Of a stretch of 64,000 nucleotides of DNA, positions 39,896-53,200 are shown one piece after another. Position 1 is the stretch's first letter; each line of letters opens with the position of its first letter. The position numbers and the translations under genes were made by a program. Source of the stretch: Chrysomallon squamiferum (taxonomy: Eukaryota > Mollusca > Gastropoda > Neomphalida > Peltospiridae); the NCBI GenBank assembly GCA_012295275.1, contig CM022671.1, positions 28,200,322-28,264,321 on the forward strand, written 5' to 3'. The notes beneath the pieces are model-generated. The model saw nothing but the letters and a program-made list of their open reading frames with translations. It had not been told where the DNA came from and did not search any database.

Positions 39896-40136
39896 CTTTG
39901 TTTTGCCTTGACCTGAAATGAACGAGTCCTTTGCGTAATAACGTTAACTATGATTGGCTGAGAAACACCGGAAGTAAAGAAAATACTAGTTTTTATCGAA
40001 TGACAAAGCTTTTACTTAAGATATCTTAACACTTATTTGTGCATGCGTACATGTGAGGTTTTGCCATTTGCAAACTTTTCAAACGTGTGGTTCTGCACGA
40101 TTATATTTAAAGTAGTGATTGTCGTGAGCATAGGAA
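39896..40136. promoter_or_regulatory. Bidirectional promoter region, RSBN1/SET
   Basis: The start codons of RSBN1 (-) and SET (+) are only 241 bases apart. Both 5' UTRs and core promoters must fit here unless an upstream non-coding exon exists. The interval is less AT-rich than its surroundings and contains GATTGGCTGAG at about 39951, an inverted-CCAAT/Y-box-like element, and CACCGGAAGTAAAG at about 39966, an ETS-type CCGGAAGT site. Both are classic elements of TATA-less bidirectional housekeeping promoters. Their use here is inferred. Confidence 0.65.
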
Positions 40137-41682
40137 ATGTCATCGGAATCAACCAGTTCAACTAAGGTGCAGAAACTTGACCTAGGATCGGAAAGTAATG
40201 GCGCCGGTGATGTTGATACAGAATCGAAGATGCAAAAAACTCTGGAAGATATTGATTTGTGCCAAAATGAAATTGACTATTTAAATGAAAAGGCCAGTGA
40301 AGAAATTTTGAAAGTTGAACAGAAGTATAACAAACTGAGGCAGCCCCATTTTGAAAAAAGAAACAAACTGATTCAACAAATTCCCAATTTTTGGGTAACA
40401 GCAGTATCCTTAAAGAATATTATTTATTAATCAGTGTGTGTGTGTGGGGATTGTTACACTGACCCAAAATACAATTTCTGGTTATGTAACTATAGTTACT
40501 TCGATAAAATATTTTAGTGTTTAACTGTTGATTTAAATATTTAAAAAAACCCAGCAAAAATTAAAAAAAATAATGATTTGAAAACAGTCATTAATTTTAA
40601 AAAATAACAAAATGTTCTAAGTATATATTTTAATGTATAGCAACAACCAAATAAATTTGCACGAATCTACTACTATCAAGAGAAGTTTTAATATTATAAC
40701 GAGTTAAATCCAAAAAAATACACTGAACAGGTTAAGAGTTGAGCATGATCGATGATGAATTCAAGTGTGGATAGATATGAGTACTGCAGGCAGAATACAT
40801 GGGTACCTGGACAAATTTTTTTATTGCAGTAAAATGCAAAAAGGTGCTTTGTTAGTGTCTTGTAGATGGGATTTCCTACATATCCCCCTCATACATATGT
40901 ATGTATATAATGATTTAAATAAACATGCATGGGTTGAGGTCTCAATTATTTCACATGGCCAAGACTATGAATAGTGAGTGATGACTCTAAATGGCTCTGA
41001 ATGTATTAATTAATTATATTAATTAAAGAGTAATTGAAATGAACAGTAAATGAATTGAATTTTCACTGGTGATATTACTGAGCTATTATTTTCATAGACA
41101 TTCAGTTACTATTTGTCTGAGGCAAGTGGAGATTACTGTTTATTCCAGTGTTATTTGACAAAGAGAGGCATTTTTAAACAACAGTGCTTTAGTTGATGTA
41201 AATTTGAATTTCTTAGTACTTGAACTTCTAATTTTAAGTAGATGGACAAAATCATTGACTACTGGAAATTGCATAGTATATTCAGTCAGCAAATTAAAAC
41301 TTTTACTACTTAGGGCATTTATCATTTTATGATTACACTAATAGATTGGTTTTAACATTGAAAGCAAATAACATGTTTTGCCTTTTTAACAAAACCATTA
41401 CAAGGTCAAATTAAATTTAGTTTTTTTCACATTTACTTCAGTGATTCGTTGTTTACAAGTTGAAGCATTTTACAATGAGAGTAATGTATTTTCCTTAATT
41501 AACAATAGTTTGTTAACCATCCACAAATTTCAGCTGTATTGGATGAAGAGGAAGAAGAATGTTTACATTATTTAAATAAGGTAAGTTCCACCCCTCACAC
41601 AAACATTTAATTTCAGTTTTAAAACAGCCCATATATTGTGGTAAAATTTTAAGTAAAGAGACACTTGTAAAGTTATCTCTTT

Positions 41683-41733
<51 letters not shown>

Positions 41734-44187
41734 CCTTTCTCAATTATTTTTCAGGTTGAAGTTGAGGAATTTGAAGATATTAAATCTGGATACAATATTA
41801 AGTTCCATTTTTCACAGAATCCATACTTTACCAATGAGGTGTTATGTAAAGAATTTCATCTTGCAACAACAGGTTTGAATTTTTATATATTTATGTCTGA
41901 GTATATTGTTTACACAATATTAAAATGAATAAATTTAGATTTTATTTTACATAGTTCAAATTGTGGTTTCATTCAGCTAATTGCCATATACACAGACAAA
42001 CTGTTGTACAGCTTAATAAACATTACTTTTCATACTGTTAATCACATTATTTGTTGGTTTAATGTTTATTAAATAATAGTAATACAAAAATGTAATCAGT
42101 CACAAATGTACTAGTTTTAAAAACTGTAAAATTATGAATGTTAACACAGTTTTTCATTTCAACTTTAAATTAATTACAGAGATAAAAATTATGAACAAAA
42201 TAACGAATTTAAAGAATTATTATCTGCAGCATGTTTTAATATTTACATTTTACATTATTATGTTCAGGTGATCCTGCTTCAAAGTCAACCAAAATTGACT
42301 GGAAAGATGGTATGAACCTCTGTAAAAAGGCGCAACAAAATGCAGAAAAGAATGGACGTAAGCGCAAAATGGGTTTTGCCAGAAACTTCTTTTCATGGTT
42401 CCAGGATAACACTGACCCGTCGGCTGATGATATTGCTGAGGTTTGCTACATTAAAATTTGACTGTTGCATGCAAATGTTTATGATTAATGTCTTTTATAT
42501 TATTGTTTAATTTTTTTTTATAAATATTTTAAACTTTTTAACTTATCAGGGACAATGACTTACAATATTTCTTATATCCATTATATATATAACATGTTTA
42601 TTAAATAGTATCATTTTAATCACAACAAATGTATCTGAAATCCTGTCACGTACTTTGTATTTTAGATATAATATATATTGATTGCAGGTAATAAAGGATG
42701 ACATGTGGCCCAATCCTTTACAGTATTATCTGGCTCCAGATATTGATATGGAAGAGAATGGAATCAGGTTTGTAAGATTACTCTTATTTGCTTTCAGTAT
42801 TACATTTTCATTATAATCATAATATTATATAATATCAGCATTTAAGTAAAACAAATGAAAGTAAACATGTATTCTGTTGATATCTGGATGTAATTACTCT
42901 ATTACATGATTTTTACACAGTTTGTAAAACCTGAATTTTGCAGTAGTACATTTATGAAATCCAAATTGAAATTTTCTTGAAAAGTGGTCTTTTGTGTTTG
43001 TCATTGAAATCCTTAAATTTCACTTATTATATAAATAAATAAAATTTTATTAGTTAAATGGAATAAAAATGACATATCCAATATCATTGTAATGCATGCC
43101 CAAATTAGCTATTGTTACATTATAGTTTTAGATGAAAATATTGTTGTTTGTCCAGAAATAATCTGGTTTAAGAACCCTCAGTTAGGAGCAAATACAACAC
43201 ACACACATTAAAAATTAATAAAGTCCTTATTTTTAGTGATGATGAAGATGTTGATGATTCTGTGGTCCTTGTAGATGATGAAGATGATGAAGGTAAATAT
43301 GAGCTATTAATCTCAGTAAAGGTTGATAGAAAATGGATATTTCCCTTTGTTTCATAGAGTTACTTGCATTCTTAAAATCTTTTCATATGGACTGATTTCG
43401 CAGAATCAAATGTATTTTCCACTGATATCAATATATTTATATAAAACAGCTAATATATTTCACATTTTAAACTTCACATCGCTTTGTTTTAGTATCTTTT
43501 AGATACAAATATTTTTGTTAAAACTACCACAATATTTAGCACTATCAGCAATGAATTTCACATTTCTTTATTCTGTCTCATTACTCTATTTTCCAGTTTG
43601 ACCAACCAAAGCCTCTTTACTTAATAACTTTGTACCAATGTTTTTCAATAGTTTAGTGTTTAAAATAGTATTAAATGAATATTTGTTAAATTACTTCTGT
43701 TGGATGGTACATGAGTTACTTAAATGTGAATAATTGTTTTGTTAGATGATGATGAAGAGGAGGATGGTGAGGTTTATGATGTTGATGATGATGATGATGA
43801 TGAAGGAGTGGATGATTCAGGTTTGTAGAAGTATGTCGTTAACACATTTTTTTGTAAGACCAGTAATGAACAAAATCTCCAAAATTTATAAATTTTAAAA
43901 CCTAATTTTTATAAATGTTTATTTTGGTCCAGTTTTTATATAAAAAAAAAAAAAAAAAATCAGACAACAGATTATCCTGATATAGTAGTGTATAAAATTA
44001 TCAGGGTTTTCTTCCATTCACAAATAGCTTATTCTGTTTGCTTATTACAGCTGAGGTAGAAATTCTGGACGATGAGGAAGAAGGGGATGAGGAGAAGGAT
44101 GACAAAGTTGACGAATCCATGACAAAGAATGAGTCAGATGTAAAGGGTGAATCTCACGAAAGTAAAGATCGAGAAGAAGAGGGTTAA
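40137..44187 (+). CDS. SET: Protein SET / template-activating factor I (NAP family)
   Basis: SET is a nuclear histone chaperone of the nucleosome assembly protein family, known as an inhibitor of PP2A and a subunit of the INHAT complex. Eight exons are read: 40137-40403, 41509-41580, 41755-41872, 42268-42440, 42688-42767, 43237-43292, 43746-43820 and 44051-44187 (TAA). They sum to 978 bases, or 325 residues; vertebrate SET has about 290. The N-terminal dimerisation helix runs to IPNFW. The NAP core follows with [59 protein letters not shown] and [18 protein letters not shown]. The last three exons encode an almost continuous Asp/Glu tail of about 90 residues. The first donor is taken at GCA|GTATCC because it joins the conserved FWVTA to FVNHPQ. 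An alternative donor 9 bases upstream (TGG|GTAACA) also keeps the frame. Confidence 0.97.
41690..41729. repeat. (TA)n microsatellite in SET intron 2
   Basis: About 20 TA units, located about 25 bases before the acceptor region of SET exon 3, so it sits close to the likely branch point. Confidence 0.95.
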
Positions 44188-47100
44188 CCTAACATTCAAC
44201 CATTGTACATAAACTCATTAATATTTCATGCTGTATAGTTGTTCATGCCGACATGTTGTTTGTAAAACTAATAAAAATCAAACTGTTATTTTCTTCACAG
44301 TAATGCTGGTCAGGATCGGTGCCTTGCCATACGTAACATACACATTTCTCAGGGATTATCTTAGTGGTGGTTTGTGCAGATTTGTGTAAACTGTTAACTG
44401 TATTTTATTAAGATGTAAAAGGAAAAAGAAACCAATGAAAAGATAATATTAATTTTTTTTAAATATATATTTTGACGAAAATGTATAATATTGTAATCAC
44501 AAAAGCTGGAAAGAATGAAATAAATATTTTGAAACTAAATACTATAAAAAAATATAAATTAGGAAAAGATAATTGCTGTGTGATGTGTTATTTTTTGTGA
44601 TGTGTGTGTGTTGCTATAGAATTTAAAATGGCAAATGTTTTATTATTAAAATCAGGTCTTTGTTACAGATACATAACTATTATTAATTTTTTTTTTTTTT
44701 TAAATTTTTGTGTGAAAACTATCGAATAATAATATTCAAAGTTAAAAAAATATGTATTTACTTGTTCATTATACACACCAGAGTTCAGTATGACTTGATA
44801 AACTGTGCAATATCTGACATTTTAACCTTATTGTACATAAGCCAGAGATTCTGATAAAGTAATGCATTGTGAGTTGGTATGTGTCTGAGGACCATTGTTC
44901 ATTTATTTTTGAATTTTATTTTACCTGTTTTTAAAATAAACTAAAAAAAACATTGTTGCTTGTGAAGTATAACTGTTGAATATTTATAATTAATAATCTC
45001 TTCTTTTTTTTTTTGTGAACATTTTTTATTTTGTTATGTAACATGACATCTCTTTTTATATTAAATATGTTTTGGTGCATTTATCAATCTTTTTTTTTTT
45101 CCTTCATTTTCATTAATTTTGTCAGCAGTATTTAAATGACAAAATTTTGATGTTAACTGATTTGTTTTATTATTTGGAAATCATTGTTTTAATATTTTAT
45201 GTATTTTTTTGTTTTTGTTTCAGTCCTTTTTTTTATTATTATTGTTATTATTATCTAATTGATCATTTGAAAATAGTGATACAATCAATATCTTTTTAAA
45301 ACTTTCTTTTTGAAAGAATAAATATATATTGTTTCAAATATGAAAAATTGTTCTTCAAACAGTTAGCAATAAATCAGTAGGTATAATAATGTTATTGCCA
45401 AGATACTCAATATTATCATTTTTAAAATTACAGATAAAAACTTCTTTTTTTTCTCCTATATAATTACATTTTGGTATGATTTTTTACTTCAGAATCCAAC
45501 TTTTCTTATACATTTTTAATAACTAGTTATAAATAAATATTTTTTAAATTTTCAAGAAATTCAATACTGACTTATATTATGATTTACCATTTCTGAATAA
45601 CTGATGCTTACTCTAGTAACATGTATGTCATATTGTCTGTGGGGGGAAAAATGAATGAAATAAAATTAGAAGAATTATTTAAATGTTGGTAATTTTTTTT
45701 GGTATTTGTTAAATTATAGAAATGTGCTTTATTGAATTTGCTCTCTTTATTTTGTCTGTGCTCCATACTCATATCTCTAAAACCACATAACAGTAGATTA
45801 AAAGATGCAGAATGCATTGACAAATATAAAACCTTTTGAAAAAGTTATTTTAGATGTTATATAAAGTAATTCACTGTCTAAATATAACACTGATGCAGTG
45901 GCATATCAGGACTTTAGCACTGCTGGGGTGAGTGTTGGGTGTTGGCATCTGTGAATTCACTGACAGTTCTTTTCCTTTCCTGCCAGTGTCGTTTCTTCCT
46001 GGCTTTGGTAATATGTACCTAAGACATATTTCTGTTTATCATTAATAGGAGCCTATGTTACGGTTTTTTTCATACATACATCACCATTGCAGAAAATAAC
46101 CCACGAAACCTAATAAACATGACAAGACAATTAAAGAGGTTACAAAGTAAATACTCCTTCAAAATATGTTGAGTGTCTTTTTCTTTTCTTTTTTATAATG
46201 GAATGAGGTATGTGTAAATTTTCATTTAAAATAGTTCATCTGTTCCCAAAAATAGCTACACATTACATAATTACAGCTTATACAGTGATTTCCCTGATGC
46301 AGTATCATATAGCACTAAGGAATTAAATGTGAAACAAAAATTGTTGATGTATATTCAAGCAAAAATGTTACTTTGCATCTAATAAAATACCAAACATATT
46401 GCAAAGTTTATAAACAAAGTGGGCTTTCAAAACTATCGTAAGTATATGTTTCCATGGTAATAGGCTAAGACATTTGTTTTAGAATAAATTTAAAAAAAAA
46501 AAAAATAAAATAAACATGATGATAAACTCTGGAAAGTTTTATTCCAACATTTTCAGCCTACATTGTTGCCACAATCCAAAATTAGATAGGAACATTTTTT
46601 CTGGTCAAAATGTGAATGGAATAACATTAATGAATTTTTGCTTTGTGAATATGATAATAAAAAAAAATTAATGCAAATCAGTATTTGTTATTATGTAAAA
46701 TAAATATTGTTTTTGATAAATGTTCTTGTTAATAAATGTACATAGTATATTTCAATATTATAAAATGATTACAGGTTAAAACAAAATGAAAAGATTTAGA
46801 ACTACTTCAGAACTGAAACAGTTTCTAAAATGGTTAAAAGATAATTACATCATAATTTAACTTCCTTGAATACATTTGAAAAAAAAAATAATAATAATAT
46901 TAATTTAAAAAAAAAAAATAATTGTTTTATTGCATTGTATATTATTAGCAAATATATCTAATGAGTCTTGCCATTTGTTTTCTGAAATCATTTGGTTTAA
47001 TTAATAATATGAAAAAACTATGTGTGCATGCGAATATATTTTAAATACTCATTTGTTTCAAACAGTTTATGTAAAGTATTTGGGAATACAAATATTATTA

Positions 47101-47237
47101 ATATTGAAATAGTTATCGTAATGTACTAAGAACTGTCCTCGGGTTTGAAGTGGATTGTGGATCTTCTTCATGAACTAGGTTACAAGACAGGCACATTCTA
47201 AGATGCGGGAAGAAATACATCGGGTTTAGGCCGTTAA
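44188..47237. other. SET 3' UTR and spacer to RAD18
   Basis: Candidate polyadenylation signals for SET are AATAAA at 44270-44275 and 44519-44524. The remaining sequence is AT-rich with no supported gene. The last 150 bases before the RAD18 start are less AT-rich and probably hold its promoter and 5' UTR. Confidence 0.6.
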
Positions 47238-50200
47238 ATGAAAATGAACGTAACCGTAAATGAGAACTGGCCAGAATCATTACCAGAAGCTGTGGTAATA
47301 TTATAGTAATCTAAAAGTACCTGTAATCATAATAATATTTAATATTGTTAAATAATTAACGAATCGGTAGGATTAACATCATTAACTGATTAAGGACACG
47401 TCGATCATCTGATATATTTTCTGTTTACTATTACTAGTACTAGTAGTAGTAGTACTAGTCTAGTATTACTATTACTAGTATAATAAGTATTAGTGTTACT
47501 ATTAATATTATTATTAGTATTACTACATAATACTACCAAATTAATAGTTTTTGACGTGCTACAGCAACTTTCAAAGAACGCGCACTGACACTTGAATTAA
47601 AATCATTAAATTGATTAATTAATTAATTACATCCAACATCGGCATTCAATAAGACATAAATCAATAAACGTGGGGTAAAATATTTAAATTTAATAATTCC
47701 TGTTGATTATTAATTTCAAAAGAATATTATCTGATCAAAGTGATATATATATTTTTTTACTTCTTTTTTAGGAGCTTGAGAAACTGATGAAATGTCCTAT
47801 ATGTCTAGATTATATCAACACTGCTATGTTGATACCAGAATGTTCACATAATTGTAAACATTCATCATTTATAATTTTTCTTTCATGTATAGAAACAAAC
47901 ATTTATGCATTTTTTTATATTCACTTCAACAAAATCATTTTCTTACTCTAACAAAGAAAATTTAATTTTCACAATTTAAAATAGAAAAGAAAAAAGAGGA
48001 AATAATGTAGTTTTTATAATTTTTATGCTGATATTGATAAATAAAAAACAATTTACACTGCAATGCTTGATGTCATTGTTTGATGTTCTTTTCATCACTG
48101 AATAAAATTCATCAAAATGAAATCATAGTAAATGTGTAAACCTTTTGTAAGTGAAATTCTGCTTAAATTTGTATTAATATTTATCACAATATCTTCATTA
48201 CCTTATTAATTTTTGGAGTTGTGTGTCCAACATTGGCTGAAAATATTTATTTTATTTTGTTATAAATATTATTTAAAAACTAAAAAACTAATAATAAAAA
48301 CAAAATTTATAATAATAATTCATTTTATTATTTTATTTAGTTTGTTCCTTGTGTATTAGGAAATACTTTCAATTCAAAACCCAGTGTCCTATATGTGGAA
48401 TGGTATGTATTTGATATATAGATGCCAGCTTTTTATTCTTTATACAAAATTCTATATGTAAAAACTACTCATATTTTATTTTTGTTTCTTTTTCTCTAAA
48501 TAGTATAATTTAAACGTAAGCATTATAAAGATTATTTAGAACATTTAAGATTATCATTATTTGAATAATTCTAATTTTCTCTCTTTCATTTTCTATGTAT
48601 ATGTGTGCATAATGTTGCATGGTGTAAATTATATTCAATCTGTATAAAAATAACTTTTATTATTATTTTAGCCAGCATCTGATCCTGATCTTAGAAATAA
48701 CAGGATATTGGATAGCATTGTCAAGCAGTTTCTTGTGTTTAGGTTTGTACAGTTGTCAAGTGGTATATTTTATATGTGAATTATTGGGTTTTTTTTTTTT
48801 TTTTTTCCGATTACAAAATGCTGGTTTTATTGAGCTGGTCAGTATATTTCATAACAGTTTCTTGATTATTTTTTTTTTACTAGGTTATTTCAAGAGATTT
48901 CATAATTAAATATTTATTTCATTTATTTAAAACATGTTTTTTGTTTTTAACCTTTACTAATTTTTCTGTAAAAAAGCTTATATAATTATATCAACAACAA
49001 CAAAATAACCTCCAAATAGTATTTCAGATGAAAGTTTCAGTTGCAGTTATGTTTTATTTGTCAATTAGTAAAGTTTTTATTTACTATTTTGTAAATAACT
49101 CTTTTTAAAATAACTTCAGAAAAAATGTACTGGATAAAAAGAACATAGGGCAAATGACATCAGATGAAGTTTGGAATAATGTGCCTTCAAAATACACAGT
49201 TACCAAATCCTGTGTTTTGTCTACAAAAACATCTCTGCATGAGGTTTGTATCTACCATTGCTCAAAGTAATTAAAATGTTAGTTAATACATGGAGACTAT
49301 AGAATTTTATATATTTTTTGGAGTACAAAAGCAAATTAAATCCAGATATTTTTACCAGAACTTTAAAAGACATTTTTTTAATCATTTTAAAATTGTTCAG
49401 GAAATGATCAGCAATGATTAAATAATGTATTTTTATTATAATTTAATTATTATTATTCTTTAGAAATTTAACAGAGAAAATATGGTACAGAAAAAGGTAT
49501 CCGAGAAATGTTTGACTATTGACTCTGAAGATGGTATACAAAACAGAGACACTTCAGTAGAATGTTCTGATGGAAACACAAATGGTGAATCTACAACCAC
49601 TCACCCATTCAGATTAAATGATGATGTTTCAAAAGAACAAACAAGTTTGAGCAATAGTCAAGATTGCAGTTTGTCTGATAAATGCTCCAAAAAAGAAAAA
49701 AAGAAATCAAGTGCTTCAGACTCTGCTTCAGTTAAAGGTATACTGTTTGAATTAAATACAAGAAGAGTTCTAAGGTTTTGAAATGATAGTCTGCAGTAAT
49801 GTCTGTGCAGATTTAACTAAATCTTATGGTTTCATTGTAAGAATTAAAAATAAGGATAAAAAGTATCCAATTTATCACATTCTAGGTTGAAAAATTAATT
49901 TTTAAAAGAAAATTGTAATATATCTTAATACTATATTTTTAGTAATAACTCGTCGGTTCAAAATTTAAAAAAAGAAAATGATGAAATTGTTTCTGATCAA
50001 TTCGGGTAGGTGGGGGGATTATTTTCTTAAAATTAAAATCTTTATTATGCAGTTTTGCTTCTTGACATTGTCAGAGCTTTCTGGATGGTGTTTATATCAA
50101 GTTTTAAATTACTTTTTTAATTGCTGAATTAATTTTTATTGTTGTGTAACAGTTGCTTGCCCTGTTTGTGGTGTTCCAATGCAAGAGCGCTATGTTAACC

Positions 50201-53200
50201 TCCACCTTGATCGATGTCTGAGAAATGATATTTCAGAGGAAATAACCAAAAGGTATTATTATTAAACAATAAATAAGAATATTAAGATCAAACTTATTGA
50301 CTTTACAGATTCTGTATATACTGAATCCATATCTAAATGGATTGATGAAAAAATTTCATTGTATAATAAAAAGCAATGTATAAAAACAGTTACAAAGAAT
50401 AACCTCACAAATGAAAATTTTTGTTTCCAATTAATTTTTGGTTTATAAAGAAAAGAAAATAACAATGTTGACCAGCATTATTTGTATTTTTATTATTAAA
50501 AGTTTAGGAATTGAATTTAAAATTCTATTTTAGTAATTACCATTAATATATTAACATGAATTAAAAAGATTTAAATATGTGGATTATTTTTTTTTTTTTT
50601 TCCAGAAAACCTTTAACCAAAATAGTTTACAATCTTATGTCTGATAAAGACATCAAGAAAAAGTTAAAAGAACTTGGTCTTTCCATTCAAGGTGACAGAC
50701 AGGTAATTATGACATAGTTTCCTATGAAAAAATGAATATTTAAGATGATAAAAAAAAAAAAATTATTGCTTTTTTAAAACAAATTGTAAAAACATAAAAT
50801 ATTTACTAAGTTTCAAACTACTTATAAATATTTATTATTTTTCTTTTGTGAACTACAGATGTGTTCAGGATTATGTTATGGTGGTGTTGAAATCACTGGG
50901 TAATTTGTAAATGTTGATGGATACATTTTTTATTACAGACTTTAATAAAACGTCATCGTGAATTCTTGATGTTCTACAATGCTGATGGTGATTCCCTTAA
51001 TCCTAAACCATGTAAGTATAAAAATTAATATATGCAATATAAATTAAAAACAAATTTTTGTTAGATCTTTGAAAATATAAGCTTCATTGCAGGATATTTG
51101 AATCCATGCAGTTCTTCAGAAAAATGTTTATTTTTATTACTTTTTATATAAAAACAATTTTTTTTTAGATCTTTGAATATATAAGCTTTGAGGCAGGATA
51201 TTAGAATTTTTGCTAGTTGTTATGAATTATTTTTTTCTTACTTTTTAAAATTATCAAGTTCAATATGCAGGAATTATCAAAAAGAAGTATTTTGCTTGGA
51301 AAACAGCTGAAATTCAGTTCTAAATTTTTAAATGGGTAGCTAGCTTTAAGACTGGCTAATTTTGATACAAATATCAACATACTTTCCTATCAACAGCTTT
51401 GCATCCTCAAATATTTTTACATTTTTAGAAAAAAAATTGACATTTGGAAACAAATATATATATTTGACATTTTATTTTTGATTTCAGTGTCTGTTTTAGT
51501 TAAAAAATTTGAAAAAATGGAAAATCTGAAAAGCACTATGTCAAAACGATCAAATCATTCAGTAAGTATATATTACCAGTTTATTACAGCTTGAATCATT
51601 ATATTGACCATAGTTTTTCATTAACAGTTTTATAACTGTAGTAGGTGATCTTTTTTATGCATTTTCCAATAGACAAGAAAGTGTCATATCCTTTGATAAC
51701 TTGTGTGACCTTGAAATAATAGATAACTCAGAGTTAAGAGTAGAGATCATGAGACTCGTTAATAAAAATTGTCAGATAATTCTAATTAAAAACAGAAGAT
51801 ACACATACTAAATTTGATTATTTTTATAAACCAGTACTTTTGTATGATATCTAAAATAAGAAACTAAAGACAGAATTAGAAATAAAAAAAACCTTCTCTT
51901 CTTGCAGAACATCATTGTTAAAAAAGGTTCCAAACCAGAAGAAATTAGAAAAGCCCAGAAACACTATGGTAATATATATATATATATATTTTCATTTTTT
52001 TATTTTCTTATTCCTGAAATCTGTTAAGAGATAACGACAATTAGATTAATATTTTTCACTCGGAAAATCTGAGCCTTTTGTTTTTAAAATGTTTAATTGA
52101 TCTTCCAGAATTAATTTGAAATTAACTTTGAAGAATAATTTTTTTCTTCAGCTAAAAAAAACAACACTGAATACAGCAAACTGATTGCAGATGTAAAAAA
52201 AAGAATGGCCGAGACAAAACATAAATCAGTAAAAACTTCCAGTGAAGTTGACAGTGACATCTGTGAAAATGAAACGGATACCATTTCTGAAGACTTGTAT
52301 TCACCAAACAGAAATAACTTAGAAGCCGGAGGACAGAAAGAATCGTGTGTAAACAGTGAAAATAATTCTAATTGCTCAGCTTCTTTGACTGAGGGTTGTT
52401 TGAACCAGCCAAAGCGTGAAAATGATTTAGATTCAGAGGATAGTGTGCAGATCAGTAACAAAATCCCAGAAGCAGATCAAAATTTTTCACCAACATTAAT
52501 CACCAAAATTAAAGTTGAGCAAAAATCATTTGAAGAAAGTTCAAACAGACCATCAGAAGACAGAAGTGAAAATAAATTGGACAGTTTGTCAGAAAGTGAA
52601 TATTCAGATGATGACACGAAACTGGTTTCACCAATTTTCAAATCACGAAAGATAAAGATTGAAAGACCAAGTTTCACAAATACATCATTAGTAAGAACCC
52701 GCAGTTCGACAGTGTGTTCTGCTGAACAGGTAAATGATTCAACAGGGTCAGTTAATTTACCATCTTCAGAGCATTTCCAAACAACTGAAAAGAAGTCATC
52801 AAGAAGATTATTGATTTCTCCAAATTTTCCCAGAATATCATCTAATATTTTCACACGTTCTGAATTAAATATTCCGGATCTTCATGAGATGCGAGTAGAA
52901 AATAGTGATCCAGAAGACACCAATGAAACCAATTTCATGGATGCCCTTTCAGATTGCACAGGTAAATCTAATTTAGATTTTTAAAATCTGTGACTGGCAT
53001 AAATCGGCTACTTTTGATTGACTTCAGGTTTAATCTTAAAAACTTAATTTTTAATACTGTGTAATATACTGAGATAAATAAAATGCATCTATCTTTATGT
53101 CTAAACATAATCTAGTGATTAGAACTGGAATATAGGAGTGCATTTTCTATAACACTTTTTGAATTTTGATTATATCATTCATTTGATTAGTGAAGCAATA

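Noticed and set aside
40765-40974. 69-codon plus-strand open frame in SET intron 1
   Set aside because: It lies inside the intron, lacks fitting splice sites, and shows no similarity to SET or another recognisable protein.
52111-52854. Minus-strand open frames of 116 and 125 codons
   Set aside because: They are antisense shadows of RAD18 exon 12.
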